From an uncultured Candidatus Actinomarina sp. (GTDB lineage Bacteria > Actinomycetota > Acidimicrobiia > Actinomarinales > Actinomarinaceae): DNA of 64,000 bases. The number at the start of each line of letters is the position of its first letter. Positions within the stretch are counted from its first letter, which is position 1. The stretch lies in NCBI GenBank assembly GCA_902555985.1, contig CACDUI010000002.1, positions 62,001 to 126,000 of the forward strand, read 5' to 3'. The translations under genes were made by a program, and so were the position numbers. The notes below the pieces were generated by a model. That model saw nothing but the letters and a program-made list of their open reading frames with translations, was not told the DNA's origin and did no database searches. Positions 48,727 to 57,705 of this stretch are shown here, piece after piece.

Positions 48727-48823
48727 AAAATAGACACCACATTTACAAGTTTCCTTGGTGAACGAAAGTTTGGAAACCGCTTAGGCAAGGAATGTGGGAT
48801 GAATTAACCAAAGGAGAAAAAAG
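48727..48823 (+). ncRNA. structured leader RNA of rpsB (putative S2-responsive leader)
   Basis: A promoter with TTGAAT (48693-48698), 16-bp spacer and TAGAAT (48715-48720) is followed by a 97-nt leader. Its stems: CCACATT (48737-48743) with AATGTGG (48791-48797), and GTTTCC (48749-48754) with GGAAAC (48772-48777); CAAGG at 48786-48790 can alternatively pair with CCTTG at 48753-48757. The latter two cannot form together completely, as in a switch or pseudoknot. A good AAGGAG lies before the ATG. S2 autoregulation is known in other bacteria; here it is inferred. Confidence 0.6.
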
Positions 48824-49534
48824 ATGTCTACATCGATGAAAGACCTGCTCGAAGCAGGGGTGCATTTTGGCCATCAAACACAAAGGTGGAATCCTAAAAT
48901 GGACAAATATATTTATAGTGCAAAAAGTGGTATTCATATTCTTGATTTAAGAATTACTTATGATGCTATAGAGCAAGCTCAAGAATACGTGCAAAAACTT
49001 GTCGCTAATAGCGGTAAGGTTTTATTTGTTGGGACAAAACCACAAGCTACACAGGTAATTGAAGATCAAGCAATTAGAGCTGGTATGCCATATGTTAATT
49101 TCAGATGGCTTGGAGGAATGCTAACAAATTTCAAAACAATTATTAAGAGAGTTGTTTATCTTAAAGAATTAATTTCACTTGAATCGTCAGGAGAGATTAA
49201 TGCTTATACCAAATCAGAAAGATTAAAAATTAAACGTGAAATTGAAAAGCTTAATAAATCAATTGGTGGAATTGTAAATCTTAATAAACTTCCAGATGCT
49301 ATTTTTGTTGTTGATTTAGCTAATGAAATAACTGCTATAACAGAAGCTAAAAAGCTTGGTATACCAGTTATAGGACTAGCTGACTCAAATGTAAATCCTG
49401 ATGGTGTAGATTTTTTAATACCAGGAAATGATGATGCAATAAGATCAATTGAACTAATTACATCATCAATTGCAGATGCATGCTTAAAAGGCTCTGGAAA
49501 AAGAGAAGAAGTAGAAAATAAGGAAAACGAGTAA
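48824..49534 (+). CDS. rpsB: 30S ribosomal protein S2
   Basis: 236 residues. MKDLLEAGVHFGHQTQRWNP, VLFVGTKPQATQVIE and MPYVNFRWLGGMLTNFKTI are S2 hallmarks; the C-terminus is slightly longer with KREEVENKENE. AAGGAG precedes the ATG at 48824. Its stop overlaps tsf by 1 nt. The structured leader upstream suggests feedback control of rpsB-tsf. Confidence 0.97.
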   Translation: MSTSMKDLLEAGVHFGHQTQRWNPKMDKYIYSAKSGIHILDLRITYDAIEQAQEYVQKLVANSGKVLFVGTKPQATQVIEDQAIRAGMPYVNFRWLGGMLTNFKTIIKRVVYLKELISLESSGEINAYTKSERLKIKREIEKLNKSIGGIVNLNKLPDAIFVVDLANEITAITEAKKLGIPVIGLADSNVNPDGVDFLIPGNDDAIRSIELITSSIADACLKGSGKREEVENKENE

Positions 49535-50142
49535 TGGCTATTTCAGCTTCAGATGTAAAAAAATTGAGAGATATGACCGGTGCTGGCATGATGGATGCAA
49601 AGAAGGCATTGTCTGAAAGTGATGGCGATTTTGATAAAGCAGTAAAATTTCTTCGAGAGAAAGGGTTGGCTGACTCAAAAAAACGTGCAGACAAGGATGC
49701 TAATCAAGGAACGATTGGTGATTATATTCATTATCAACAAGATAGGGCAATATCTGGCGTATTGGTTGAATTAGCTTGCGAAACAGATTTTGTTGCAAAA
49801 TCAGATGAGTTTAAAAATGTAGCTAAGCAAATAGCAATGCATGTTGCTGCTTTAAAACCTGAATTTGTAAATATCGAAGATGTTCCTTCAAATAGAATTG
49901 ATGAAGAAAAAGATATCATTCAAAAACAATCTGAAAATGAAGGAAAACCAAAAGAAGTTATTGAAAAAATAGTGGAAGGAAAGATATCATCTTTTTATAA
50001 AGACTATGTTTTGAATGAACAAATATTCTGTAATCCTGAATTCTATGAAGGTCAGGTTGGAACTATGATTGAAGAACTTTCTGGTAGATTAGGAGAAAAA
50101 ATATACATTAAAAAATTCTCAAGACTTGAAGTAGGAGCTTAA
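49534..50142 (+). CDS. tsf: elongation factor Ts
   Basis: 202 residues, the short form with one core domain pair. The N-terminal UBA segment VKKLRDMTGAGMMDAKKALSE and ELACETDFVAKSDEFK are diagnostic. EF-Ts recycles EF-Tu. Overlaps rpsB by 1 nt and is 3 nt before pyrH. Confidence 0.97.
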   Translation: MAISASDVKKLRDMTGAGMMDAKKALSESDGDFDKAVKFLREKGLADSKKRADKDANQGTIGDYIHYQQDRAISGVLVELACETDFVAKSDEFKNVAKQIAMHVAALKPEFVNIEDVPSNRIDEEKDIIQKQSENEGKPKEVIEKIVEGKISSFYKDYVLNEQIFCNPEFYEGQVGTMIEELSGRLGEKIYIKKFSRLEVGA

Positions 50143-50145
50143 CGG

Positions 50146-50847
50146 ATGAGTAGGGTTCTTCTAAAATTATCTGGAGAATCATTTGCTGATCCTGATAGTA
50201 ACTTTGGTATACAACCCGAAACTATTGACAGAATCGCAAAAGAGATTACTGAGGCAAGCCAAAAAGGAGTTCAAGTTGGTGTTGTAGTAGGAGGAGGTAA
50301 CTTCTTTAGGGGTGTTCAAGAATCTGCAAAAAATATGGCTCAAGCAAATGCTGATTATATGGGTATGTTAGCAACAGTAATTAATGCTGTTGCTCTGAAA
50401 GATGCTTTAGACAAAAATGGTATTCAAACAAGAGTTCAATCAGCAATTACTATGACTGCCGTAGCTGAACCATATATAAGATTAAGAGCTATAAGGCATC
50501 TTGAAAAAGGAAGAGTAGTTATTTTTGCTGCTGGAACTGGAAATCCTTATTTTACAACTGATACAGCTGCTTCTTTAAGAGCTGCAGAAATTGACGCTAA
50601 TTTAATGCTTAAATCTACAAGAGTAGATGGTGTATATGACGAAGATCCAGAAAAAAATAATAATGCAGAAAAATATGATGAAATATCATACAAAGAAGTC
50701 GTCTCAAGCAAACTTAAGGTTATGGATTTGACAGCTATTACTTTATGTGAAGAAAACGAAATGCCAATACGTGTTTTTGATGGCACTATTCCAGGAAATA
50801 TATATAACGCTTTAACTGGTGAATCAATTGGAACTTTAATAAAATAG
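50146..50847 (+). CDS. pyrH: UMP kinase
   Basis: 233 residues of the amino-acid-kinase fold. [32 protein letters not shown] and [20 protein letters not shown] are intact, with [13 protein letters not shown] later. It phosphorylates UMP to UDP. It lies in the classic tsf-pyrH-frr-cdsA order. Confidence 0.97.
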   Translation: MSRVLLKLSGESFADPDSNFGIQPETIDRIAKEITEASQKGVQVGVVVGGGNFFRGVQESAKNMAQANADYMGMLATVINAVALKDALDKNGIQTRVQSAITMTAVAEPYIRLRAIRHLEKGRVVIFAAGTGNPYFTTDTAASLRAAEIDANLMLKSTRVDGVYDEDPEKNNNAEKYDEISYKEVVSSKLKVMDLTAITLCEENEMPIRVFDGTIPGNIYNALTGESIGTLIK

Positions 50848-50851
50848 ACTT

Positions 50852-51403
50852 ATGTCTGAAGAATTAATTAAAGATGTGGAGAGCAAAATGCTCACTACAG
50901 TTAATCACCTTATAGATGAGTTTTCAACCATTAGGACAGGAAGAGCTAATCCAGCATTGGTTGATAAGTTATCAGTTGAATATTATGGTACAAAAACTCC
51001 GCTACAACAATTGTCAACCATATCTGTTCCTGACCCAAAGTTACTAGTAATACAACCATTTGATAAAAGTTCACTTGAGGAAATTGAAAAAGCAATATTG
51101 AATGCAGATATAGGATTAAATCCAACTAACGATGGAGAAGTTATAAGAATTCCTATTCCTCCTCTTTCAGAAGAAAGAAGAAAAGAACTAGGAAAAGTTG
51201 CATCTAAATCATCTGAAGAAGCCAAAGTGTCAGTTCGAACACATAGACGTTTTGGTATAGATGAAATATCTAAATTGAAAGATGATCATTCTGCTGATGA
51301 TATTAAACGCCTAGAAACTCAAGTACAAGATTTAACAAATAATTTTGTTACCAAAATAGATGAGTTGCTATTGATAAAGCAAAATGAACTTCTTGAAGTC
51401 TAA
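50852..51403 (+). CDS. frr: ribosome recycling factor
   Basis: 183 residues. FSTIRTGRANPALVDKLSVEY, DKSSLEEIEKAI and IPPLSEERRKELGKVAS are the usual motifs. It splits post-termination ribosomes with EF-G. It overlaps cdsA by 20 nt. Confidence 0.97.
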   Translation: MSEELIKDVESKMLTTVNHLIDEFSTIRTGRANPALVDKLSVEYYGTKTPLQQLSTISVPDPKLLVIQPFDKSSLEEIEKAILNADIGLNPTNDGEVIRIPIPPLSEERRKELGKVASKSSEEAKVSVRTHRRFGIDEISKLKDDHSADDIKRLETQVQDLTNNFVTKIDELLLIKQNELLEV

Positions 51404-52304
51404 AAAATATTTACAGTCTGATAATGACGGAACATTTTGGCCTGGTTATATAGAATTACCTGAAGAGGAAAACTTAAATAATAATAATGATTTTCAAAAC
51501 GAGACAAAAGAAGGCAGATTTACTTCCAACCCAAGAATTTACACAGGTTTAGGGCTCTTATTATTAGTTGCTGTTTTATTTCTTAATCAAACTTCAGCAT
51601 TTATATTATTAGTTTTAGTTGCTTTAGTCTCTACTAAAGAATGGTTTGATATATTTGACTATGGAATAATAATTCCATATCCATTACTACTTTACTCCTC
51701 AATTGCACCGTTAGTTATTGCTTACTTTTACGGTTTAGATAATATTCATATTCCTATGTTTATATTTCCAATAGGCGTAATTATCTATACTGGTACTTTT
51801 GTTTCTTATGGTATTTATGAAAAATTTGGTAGTTCATTTTTATTTTTAATATGGTTTGGAACTGGAATAGCTTCTATCGGTTATGTTTTGAAAAACTTAG
51901 GACCTTTATTTACATTTTTAGCATTAATTTCAATCTCATTATCTGATATCGCTGCTTATGAATTTGGTAGAAGATTTGGTAAAAGAAAACTTTCTGAAAG
52001 TATCTCTCCAAATAAAACTGTGGAAGGATTTTTCATTGGTTTATTAGTAGGTTCTTTTTCTATGTGTATAGTTTTATATAATTTCTTTGAATTAGATTTT
52101 ATTCAAATTTTAATTATTTCTTTGATATTCATACTTTTTGGAGTTTTAGGAGATCTATTTGAATCAAAAATAAAGAGATCTGTGGAAATAAAAGACTCTA
52201 GTGATTTTCTTCCTGGACATGGGGGTGTTTTAGACAGGGTAGACTCCCAAATATTAAGCTTTCCAATACTGGTTCTTTTTATTCAGTTTTTAGATTTAAT
52301 TTAA
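51384..52304 (+). CDS. cdsA: phosphatidate cytidylyltransferase
   Basis: 306 residues. After a polar 50-residue start there are about seven hydrophobic helices; the CdsA signature is visible as EFGRRFGKRKLSESISPNKTVEG, and near the end FLPGHGGVLDRVDSQILSF. It makes CDP-diacylglycerol in the membrane, precursor of phosphatidylinositol here (inositol is supplied by ino1). The ATG at 51384 lies within frr. Confidence 0.95.
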   Translation: MNFLKSKKYLQSDNDGTFWPGYIELPEEENLNNNNDFQNETKEGRFTSNPRIYTGLGLLLLVAVLFLNQTSAFILLVLVALVSTKEWFDIFDYGIIIPYPLLLYSSIAPLVIAYFYGLDNIHIPMFIFPIGVIIYTGTFVSYGIYEKFGSSFLFLIWFGTGIASIGYVLKNLGPLFTFLALISISLSDIAAYEFGRRFGKRKLSESISPNKTVEGFFIGLLVGSFSMCIVLYNFFELDFIQILIISLIFILFGVLGDLFESKIKRSVEIKDSSDFLPGHGGVLDRVDSQILSFPILVLFIQFLDLI

Positions 52305-52323
52305 TAAGTGTAATAATTAAAGT

Positions 52324-53427
52324 ATGAACGCTTTTCTAACAATTGCTTTATTGACACTTTTTGTAGTATTACATGAATTAGGTCATTATATTTCTGCAAA
52401 AAGGTCAAAAATTGCTGTATCTGAATTTTTTGTGGGATTTGGTCCAAAATTATTTTCTTTCAAAAAGAATGACACAGAGTATGGTTTAAAAGCACTTCTT
52501 CTTGGCGGTTATGTAAAAATACCCGGTATGGATGAGAATGAAGAGGTTGAAGGTTTTGAATCCGAAGAATTGTTTCACACTGCTTCTTGGACAAAAAAGC
52601 TTTATATTGCATCTTCAGGTATCATCGTAAACTTTTTATTAGCTTGGTTGATACTGTTTTCTATTTTTACATTTTATGGAGTTGAGCAGCCAACTCTTGA
52701 AATTGACACTATAGGAGTATCATCTGTTAATCCAGAAAATGAAGCTCCTTCCTCTATTGCAGGTTTAAAGCCAGGAGATACAATTGTTTCTTTTAATGGC
52801 AATGAGGTTAATTCTTGGAGTGAACTTGTAAGTTATATTGAGGTTAATCCAAATAATTTTGTATCAATTGGTTATTTGAGAAATAATCAAAGCTACATCA
52901 CAACTACAACACTTGAGTCAAGGATAATTTCAAACTCAGAAACTGGTTATTTAGGAGTTTCACCTAGTATCCAAAATCAGAAACTCGGCATAATTCAATC
53001 AATATCAGCTACAACATTAGTAGAAATAGATATGACAAAAGCAGCTATAGAGGGAATTTTTACCCTATTTAGTCCTCAAAATTTACAGACTTTACTTGGA
53101 ACTTATTCAGGAGAAGTCATTCCAGATGAAGTAAGACCTCTAAGTCCAATTGGATTAGCACAAGCAGGCAACCAAATAGCAGAGGGGGGATATGTTAATC
53201 TATTTACTCTTCTTGCATTTGTAAATATTTTTCTTGCCGTATTTAATTCAATTCCATTAGTTCCATTAGATGGCGGTAGGGTAGTGCTTGCTCTTTATGA
53301 AGGAATTACTGGTAAAAAAATTCCTGATAGAAAATTGTATCCTGTAGCTGCTTTAGTTATTTTTATCTTTGTGTTCTTAGGTGTTACCGCATTTTATCTA
53401 GACATTACCCAACCAATTAAATTATGA
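52324..53427 (+). CDS. rseP: RIP metalloprotease RseP/site-2 protease
   Basis: 367 residues. The zinc motif LHELGHYISAKRS at the N-terminus and NSIPLVPLDGGRVVLA near the C-terminus form the active site across membrane helices, with one PDZ domain containing SIAGLKPGDTIVSFNGN. It cleaves membrane-bound anti-sigma factors or signal peptides. The dxr gene that often sits between cdsA and rseP is absent. It overlaps ispG by 4 nt. Confidence 0.95.
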   Translation: MNAFLTIALLTLFVVLHELGHYISAKRSKIAVSEFFVGFGPKLFSFKKNDTEYGLKALLLGGYVKIPGMDENEEVEGFESEELFHTASWTKKLYIASSGIIVNFLLAWLILFSIFTFYGVEQPTLEIDTIGVSSVNPENEAPSSIAGLKPGDTIVSFNGNEVNSWSELVSYIEVNPNNFVSIGYLRNNQSYITTTTLESRIISNSETGYLGVSPSIQNQKLGIIQSISATTLVEIDMTKAAIEGIFTLFSPQNLQTLLGTYSGEVIPDEVRPLSPIGLAQAGNQIAEGGYVNLFTLLAFVNIFLAVFNSIPLVPLDGGRVVLALYEGITGKKIPDRKLYPVAALVIFIFVFLGVTAFYLDITQPIKL

Positions 53428-54644
53428 TTGGCAGAAGAAAGACCACTCAAATTAAAGTAGGAAAAGTTGGTGTTGGGTCGGATTATCCAATTTCAGTACA
53501 ATCTATGACTACTACCAAAACCAGAGATACGGATGAAACCTTAGGGCAAGTATATGAGTTAGCAAATAATGGTGCAGACTTAGTAAGAGTTACTTGTAAT
53601 GAAATTGAAGCTGCAGAATCACTCGTTAAAATATGTGCAAGAAGTCCAGTTCCAATAATTGCTGATATTCATTTTCAATACAAACTAGCACTTGCTGCTA
53701 TTGAAGCTGGTGTAGATGGTCTTCGGTTAAATCCAGGAAATATAAGAAACGAACAACAGATTAAAGAAGTTGCTAAAGAATGTTTAAAAGCAGAAATCCC
53801 AATTCGTATAGGAGTAAATGCTGGATCACTAGATAAGGATATCTTAGAAAAATATGGTGACTCAGTGCCAGAAGCACTTGTTGAGTCAGCAATGTTAGAA
53901 GCTAGATATCTTGAAGATGTTGGATTTCATAATATAAAAATTTCAGTGAAACATTCAAACGTTCCTTTAATGATCGAATCATATAGATTACTTGCTGAGT
54001 CTGTTGAATATCCTCTTCACCTTGGAGTAACAGAAGCAGGGCCGCTTCCAGGAGGCCTTATTAAATCTATTGCAGGTATATCAACTCTTTTGTCAGAAGG
54101 AATTGGAGATACTATAAGATTATCTTTAACAACTGATCCTGTCGAGGAAGCAAAATATGGTCGTCAGTTACTTGAATACTTAAGTTTACGTGAAAGAAAA
54201 TCATTAGATTTAATAGCATGTCCAAGTTGTGGTAGAGCAGAAGTAGATGTAATAAAAGTTGCTAGTGATGCTCAAGATGTGCTGGAAAAAGAAGGATTAC
54301 CTATTCAAGTTGCTGTTATGGGATGTGTCGTTAACGGACCAGGTGAGGCAAGATCTGCAGATTTAGGTATAGCTGCTGGAAAAAAAAGAGGTCACTTGTT
54401 TATAAAAGGTCAAGTTGTAAAAGTAGTTGATGAAAAAGATATGGTTGATGCTTTGCTTAAAGAAGGTAGATTAATAGCTGAAGAAGGCATAGAAGCCAGA
54501 CTTGCTGCTGCGGATACTAATGCAGCAAAAATTGCTGAAGAGGATGTGCAAGCATTATTAAACATTCAAGGTGATATCAATAACTTTGAAGAAAGAACTA
54601 AATCTGTCATAGAGATTACTACAAATAAAGATATTGAAAATTAA
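53424..54644 (+). CDS. ispG: 4-hydroxy-3-methylbut-2-enyl diphosphate synthase (IspG)
   Basis: 406 residues. The TIM-barrel part includes VQSMTTTKTRDTDET and VKHSNVPLMIESYRLLAE; the [4Fe-4S] motif is CPSCGRAEVDV with MGCVVNGPGEARSADLGIA, all as in active IspG. It makes HMBPP in the MEP isoprenoid pathway. The start is ATG 53424 overlapping rseP by 4 nt. Confidence 0.97.
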   Translation: MIGRRKTTQIKVGKVGVGSDYPISVQSMTTTKTRDTDETLGQVYELANNGADLVRVTCNEIEAAESLVKICARSPVPIIADIHFQYKLALAAIEAGVDGLRLNPGNIRNEQQIKEVAKECLKAEIPIRIGVNAGSLDKDILEKYGDSVPEALVESAMLEARYLEDVGFHNIKISVKHSNVPLMIESYRLLAESVEYPLHLGVTEAGPLPGGLIKSIAGISTLLSEGIGDTIRLSLTTDPVEEAKYGRQLLEYLSLRERKSLDLIACPSCGRAEVDVIKVASDAQDVLEKEGLPIQVAVMGCVVNGPGEARSADLGIAAGKKRGHLFIKGQVVKVVDEKDMVDALLKEGRLIAEEGIEARLAAADTNAAKIAEEDVQALLNIQGDINNFEERTKSVIEITTNKDIEN

Positions 54645-54662
54645 AACCTTTAATATATAAAC

Positions 54663-56093
54663 ATGGTTGAAAAGCTTACGCCAATGTCAGAAGATTTTAA
54701 TGAATGGTATACAGATATTATTCAACAAGCTCAATTAGCTGACTATTCTCCGGTTAAGGGAACTATGGTAATTAGGCCATACGGATACTCTATTTGGGAA
54801 AGCGTCCAGTCATATCTTGATAAGAAGTTTAAAAAGACTGGACACCAAAATGCTTATTTTCCTTTATTCATCCCTAATTCTTTTATACAAAAAGAAGCTG
54901 AACATGTTGAAGGATTTTCTCCTGAATTAGCAATGGTGACACATGCTGGAGGTAAAGAGCTTGAAGAACCATTGGTTGTTAGGCCAACATCAGAAACAAT
55001 TATTAACCATATGTTTGCTAAATGGATTAAAAGCTATAGAGATTTACCAATGTTGATAAACCAATGGGCGAATGTTGTCCGTTGGGAAATGAGAACAAGA
55101 TTATTTTTAAGAACATCCGAATTTCTCTGGCAAGAAGGACATACAGCACATGCTACTGAAGAAGAAGCAACTGAAGAAGCATTAAAAATGTTAAATATTT
55201 ATGCAGAATTTGCTGAAAACGCAGCTGCAGTATCGGTGGTAAAAGGAATTAAATCAGCAAATGAGAGATTTGCTGGTGCTACACGTACTTATTCAATTGA
55301 AGCAATGATGAAAGACATGAAAGCATTACAAGCTGGAACATCACATGAGTTAGGTCAAAATTTTTCTAAAGCGTTTGAGATACAATTTTCTGATGAAGAA
55401 AATAATTTAAAACATCCTTATCAAACTAGTTGGGGAGTAAGCACCAGATTAATCGGAATGATAATTATGGCACATGGAGATGATAAGGGTTTAAATTTGC
55501 CACCTAAGCTTGCTCCTTACCAAGTAGTAATTATTCCTATCACACCAAATGAAGATTCAAGATCAATGATTTTAGAATCAGCACAAAAAATTATTAATGA
55601 GATAGATGGAGATTTTAGGGTACATATAGACGATAGAGATAATATATCTCCTGGTTTTAAATTTAATGAATGGGAATTAAAAGGTGTTCCTTTAAGATTG
55701 GAAATAGGTCCACGTGATATTGAAAATAACTCAGTTGTATTTTCTAGGAGGGATGGAGTTGAAGGAAAGTTTAATGTTCCTATTTCAGAGATAAAAAATA
55801 AAATATCAGAGAATTTGGATGACATTCATAACAAACTTCTTGAATCATCCAAGATATTTCGTGAAGAAAATACCAAACATGTTGAAAATTATGAAGCACT
55901 TATAGCTGCATTAAACTCTGAACCAGGATTTGTAACATGTTATTGGGACGAAAATAGCTCAGATGAAGATAGAGTTAAACAGGAAACAAAGGCGACACTA
56001 AGATGTTATGTTTTAGACAATGATAAAACAGGTTCAGCTGTAAATAATGAAAATGCACAAGGTAAATTAGCTATTTTTTCAAAAGCTTATTAA
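54663..56093 (+). CDS. proS: prolyl-tRNA synthetase, archaeal/eukaryotic-like type
   Basis: 476 residues. The class II motifs appear as PVKGTMVIRPYGYSIWE, NQWANVVRWEMRTRLFLRTSEF and the motif 3 segment TSWGVSTRLIGMIIMAHGD; there is no bacterial-type editing (INS) insertion and the length matches the archaeal-like ProRS found in some Actinobacteria. A C-terminal region after residue 400 carries a short Cys-poor zinc-like domain (GFVTCYWDENSS). It starts 18 nt after ispG. Confidence 0.94.
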   Translation: MVEKLTPMSEDFNEWYTDIIQQAQLADYSPVKGTMVIRPYGYSIWESVQSYLDKKFKKTGHQNAYFPLFIPNSFIQKEAEHVEGFSPELAMVTHAGGKELEEPLVVRPTSETIINHMFAKWIKSYRDLPMLINQWANVVRWEMRTRLFLRTSEFLWQEGHTAHATEEEATEEALKMLNIYAEFAENAAAVSVVKGIKSANERFAGATRTYSIEAMMKDMKALQAGTSHELGQNFSKAFEIQFSDEENNLKHPYQTSWGVSTRLIGMIIMAHGDDKGLNLPPKLAPYQVVIIPITPNEDSRSMILESAQKIINEIDGDFRVHIDDRDNISPGFKFNEWELKGVPLRLEIGPRDIENNSVVFSRRDGVEGKFNVPISEIKNKISENLDDIHNKLLESSKIFREENTKHVENYEALIAALNSEPGFVTCYWDENSSDEDRVKQETKATLRCYVLDNDKTGSAVNNENAQGKLAIFSKAY

Positions 56094-56123
56094 AAATATC
56101 TTTTAATATATTTGAATATTTGA

Positions 56124-56129
56124 TATAAT
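56124..56129 (+). promoter_or_regulatory. extended -10 promoter TGnTATAAT of the rimP leader
   Basis: TGA-TATAAT at 56121-56129, an extended -10; transcription would begin near 56136, leaving a leader of about 59 nt that contains the hairpin at 56153-56180. Confidence 0.5.
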
Positions 56130-56152
56130 TAATATTGACAATTTAGCTACGT

Positions 56153-56180
56153 AAAGTGGGAGTCAAGCCCGCTTTTTTTT
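56153..56180 (+). terminator. terminator-like hairpin with T-run in the rimP leader (possible attenuator)
   Basis: AAAGTGGG (56153-56160), loop AGTCAAG, CCCGCTTT (56168-56175), then a run of T to 56180. A Rho-independent terminator of this form directly precedes GAGGAGG and the rimP ATG, so it can switch the rimP-nusA-infB operon on or off. Confidence 0.7.
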
Positions 56181-56194
56181 ATGAGGAGGTTTAT

Positions 56195-56668
56195 ATGGTT
56201 TCTGAAGATGAAATCTACCATCAAATTGACTCATATTTAAAAGTTGAAAATATGGAACTTTATGATCTAAATATATTAAATTTTCCAAATATATCAAAAA
56301 TTGAAGTATTCATTTATTCAGTTGAAGATATTAATCTTGACACGACTGCCAGATTGAATAAGCAGCTTACGAGAGTTATTGAGGAATTTGGTTATGAAAA
56401 AGGTTCCTTCGAAATGATTGTCTCAAGCCCTGGTATTGAAAGAAAATTAAAATCTTTACGACATTTTGAATTATCAATTGGGGAATTAGTAAAAATTAAA
56501 CTTATAAATCCAATAGATGATGTCTATACATTTGAAGGAACTCTTGCTTCAGTAGACGATAAAACTATAAATTTAAAAATAGAAGATGATGAGATTGAAA
56601 TAAAAATTTCAGATATAAAAAATGCAAAAATTGAATTTAAACAATTTAAAGAAAAAGTAAAAGGATAA
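56195..56668 (+). CDS. rimP: ribosome maturation factor RimP
   Basis: 157 residues from ATG 56195, chosen because GAGGAGG lies directly before it. A longer in-frame start at GTG 56156 lies within the hairpin and is rejected. The segment SSPGIERKLKSLRHFELSIG and EIKISDIKNAKI are RimP hallmarks. It assists 30S assembly. It precedes nusA by 2 nt, as almost always. Confidence 0.95.
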   Translation: MVSEDEIYHQIDSYLKVENMELYDLNILNFPNISKIEVFIYSVEDINLDTTARLNKQLTRVIEEFGYEKGSFEMIVSSPGIERKLKSLRHFELSIGELVKIKLINPIDDVYTFEGTLASVDDKTINLKIEDDEIEIKISDIKNAKIEFKQFKEKVKG

Positions 56669-56670
56669 AA

Positions 56671-57705
56671 ATGAAACTAGGAAATGAAAGTAAACAAGCG
56701 ATTGAATCTTTAGCTCTTGATAAAGGTGTGACGGTAGAAAGCATGTATGAAGCTTTGGTATCTGCTTTTCGTTCTGCATATATGAGAATACCTGGTGCTG
56801 CAGAAGAAGCTAGAGTAACTCTAAATCCTGAAAGTGGTGAGGTTTTGATTTACGCTCAAGAGCTTGATGTTGAAGGTAATGTTATTGAAGAATGGAAGGT
56901 AGAGCTAGATGAGGATGAATTTGGAAGAATTGCTGCTCAATCATTTAAACAAATGATGACTACCAAAATTCGCGATGCAAAAAGAGCGACTGTTTTAGAT
57001 GCATACATTGGAAGAGAAGGAGAACTAATTACAGGAATAGTTACACAGTTTGATCCTAGATTTAATCAAACAATATTAGATCTTCAAGATGCGGAAGCTG
57101 TGATACCATCAGGTGAAAGAGTACCATTTGAAAGGCTCGAAAGAGGCAATAGAGTAAAAGCATTAATTACTGAAGTACGTGAAGATGCTAAAGGGGCCCC
57201 AATAATTGTTAGCAGAAGTAAAGCAGAATTTGTTGAAAGAATGCTTGAATTAGAAGTACCTGAATTAACCGATGGCACAGTTGAGTTAAGAGCAATAGCC
57301 AGAGAAGCTGGTAGCAGAACAAAAATTGCTGTATTTTCTAATGATCCAAATGTTGATCCTAAAGGTGCTTGTGTTGGCTCAAGAGGAAATAGAGTTAGGC
57401 AAATTGTAAATGAGCTTAGAGGTGAAAAATTAGATGTAGTTGAATGGAGGGAAGACAAAGTTCGATTTATCAAGGAAGCACTAGGACCAGCAGATATAGA
57501 TGAAGTTGAGATTGATGAACATACAAAATCCGCAAAAGTTGTTGTAAAAGACAACCAACTTTCTCTTGCAATTGGAAAAGAGGGGCAAAATGCCCGTCTT
57601 GCGGCTAAATTAACTGGTTACAAGATAGATATAGTAGGACTTGGAGACTCACCTCAGATTGAGGAGTCTGAAACTGAAGAGAATTCATCAAACGAGGAAG
57701 AATAA
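56671..57705 (+). CDS. nusA: transcription termination/antitermination protein NusA
   Basis: 344 residues: N-terminal RNAP-binding domain, S1 domain near GREGELITGIVTQFDPRFNQ, KH1 and KH2 (GACVGSRGNRVRQIVNE and AIGKEGQNARLAAKLTGY), then an acidic tail ESETEENSSNEEE. The C-terminal repeats of E. coli NusA are absent, normal for Actinobacteria. The ylxR gene usually between nusA and infB is missing; infB starts one base after the stop. Confidence 0.96.
   Translation: MKLGNESKQAIESLALDKGVTVESMYEALVSAFRSAYMRIPGAAEEARVTLNPESGEVLIYAQELDVEGNVIEEWKVELDEDEFGRIAAQSFKQMMTTKIRDAKRATVLDAYIGREGELITGIVTQFDPRFNQTILDLQDAEAVIPSGERVPFERLERGNRVKALITEVREDAKGAPIIVSRSKAEFVERMLELEVPELTDGTVELRAIAREAGSRTKIAVFSNDPNVDPKGACVGSRGNRVRQIVNELRGEKLDVVEWREDKVRFIKEALGPADIDEVEIDEHTKSAKVVVKDNQLSLAIGKEGQNARLAAKLTGYKIDIVGLGDSPQIEESETEENSSNEEE

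Noticed and set aside
48743-48937. Minus-strand 64-codon frame over the rpsB leader
   Set aside because: Antisense to the structured leader and the S2 N-terminus; better explained by the leader RNA.
56156-56194. GTG 56156 as the start of RimP
   Set aside because: It is within the terminator hairpin, while ATG 56195 has GAGGAGG at correct spacing.
57084-57554. Minus-strand 156-codon frame inside nusA
   Set aside because: Antisense shadow with Ser/Leu/Thr bias; nusA is unmistakable on the other strand.
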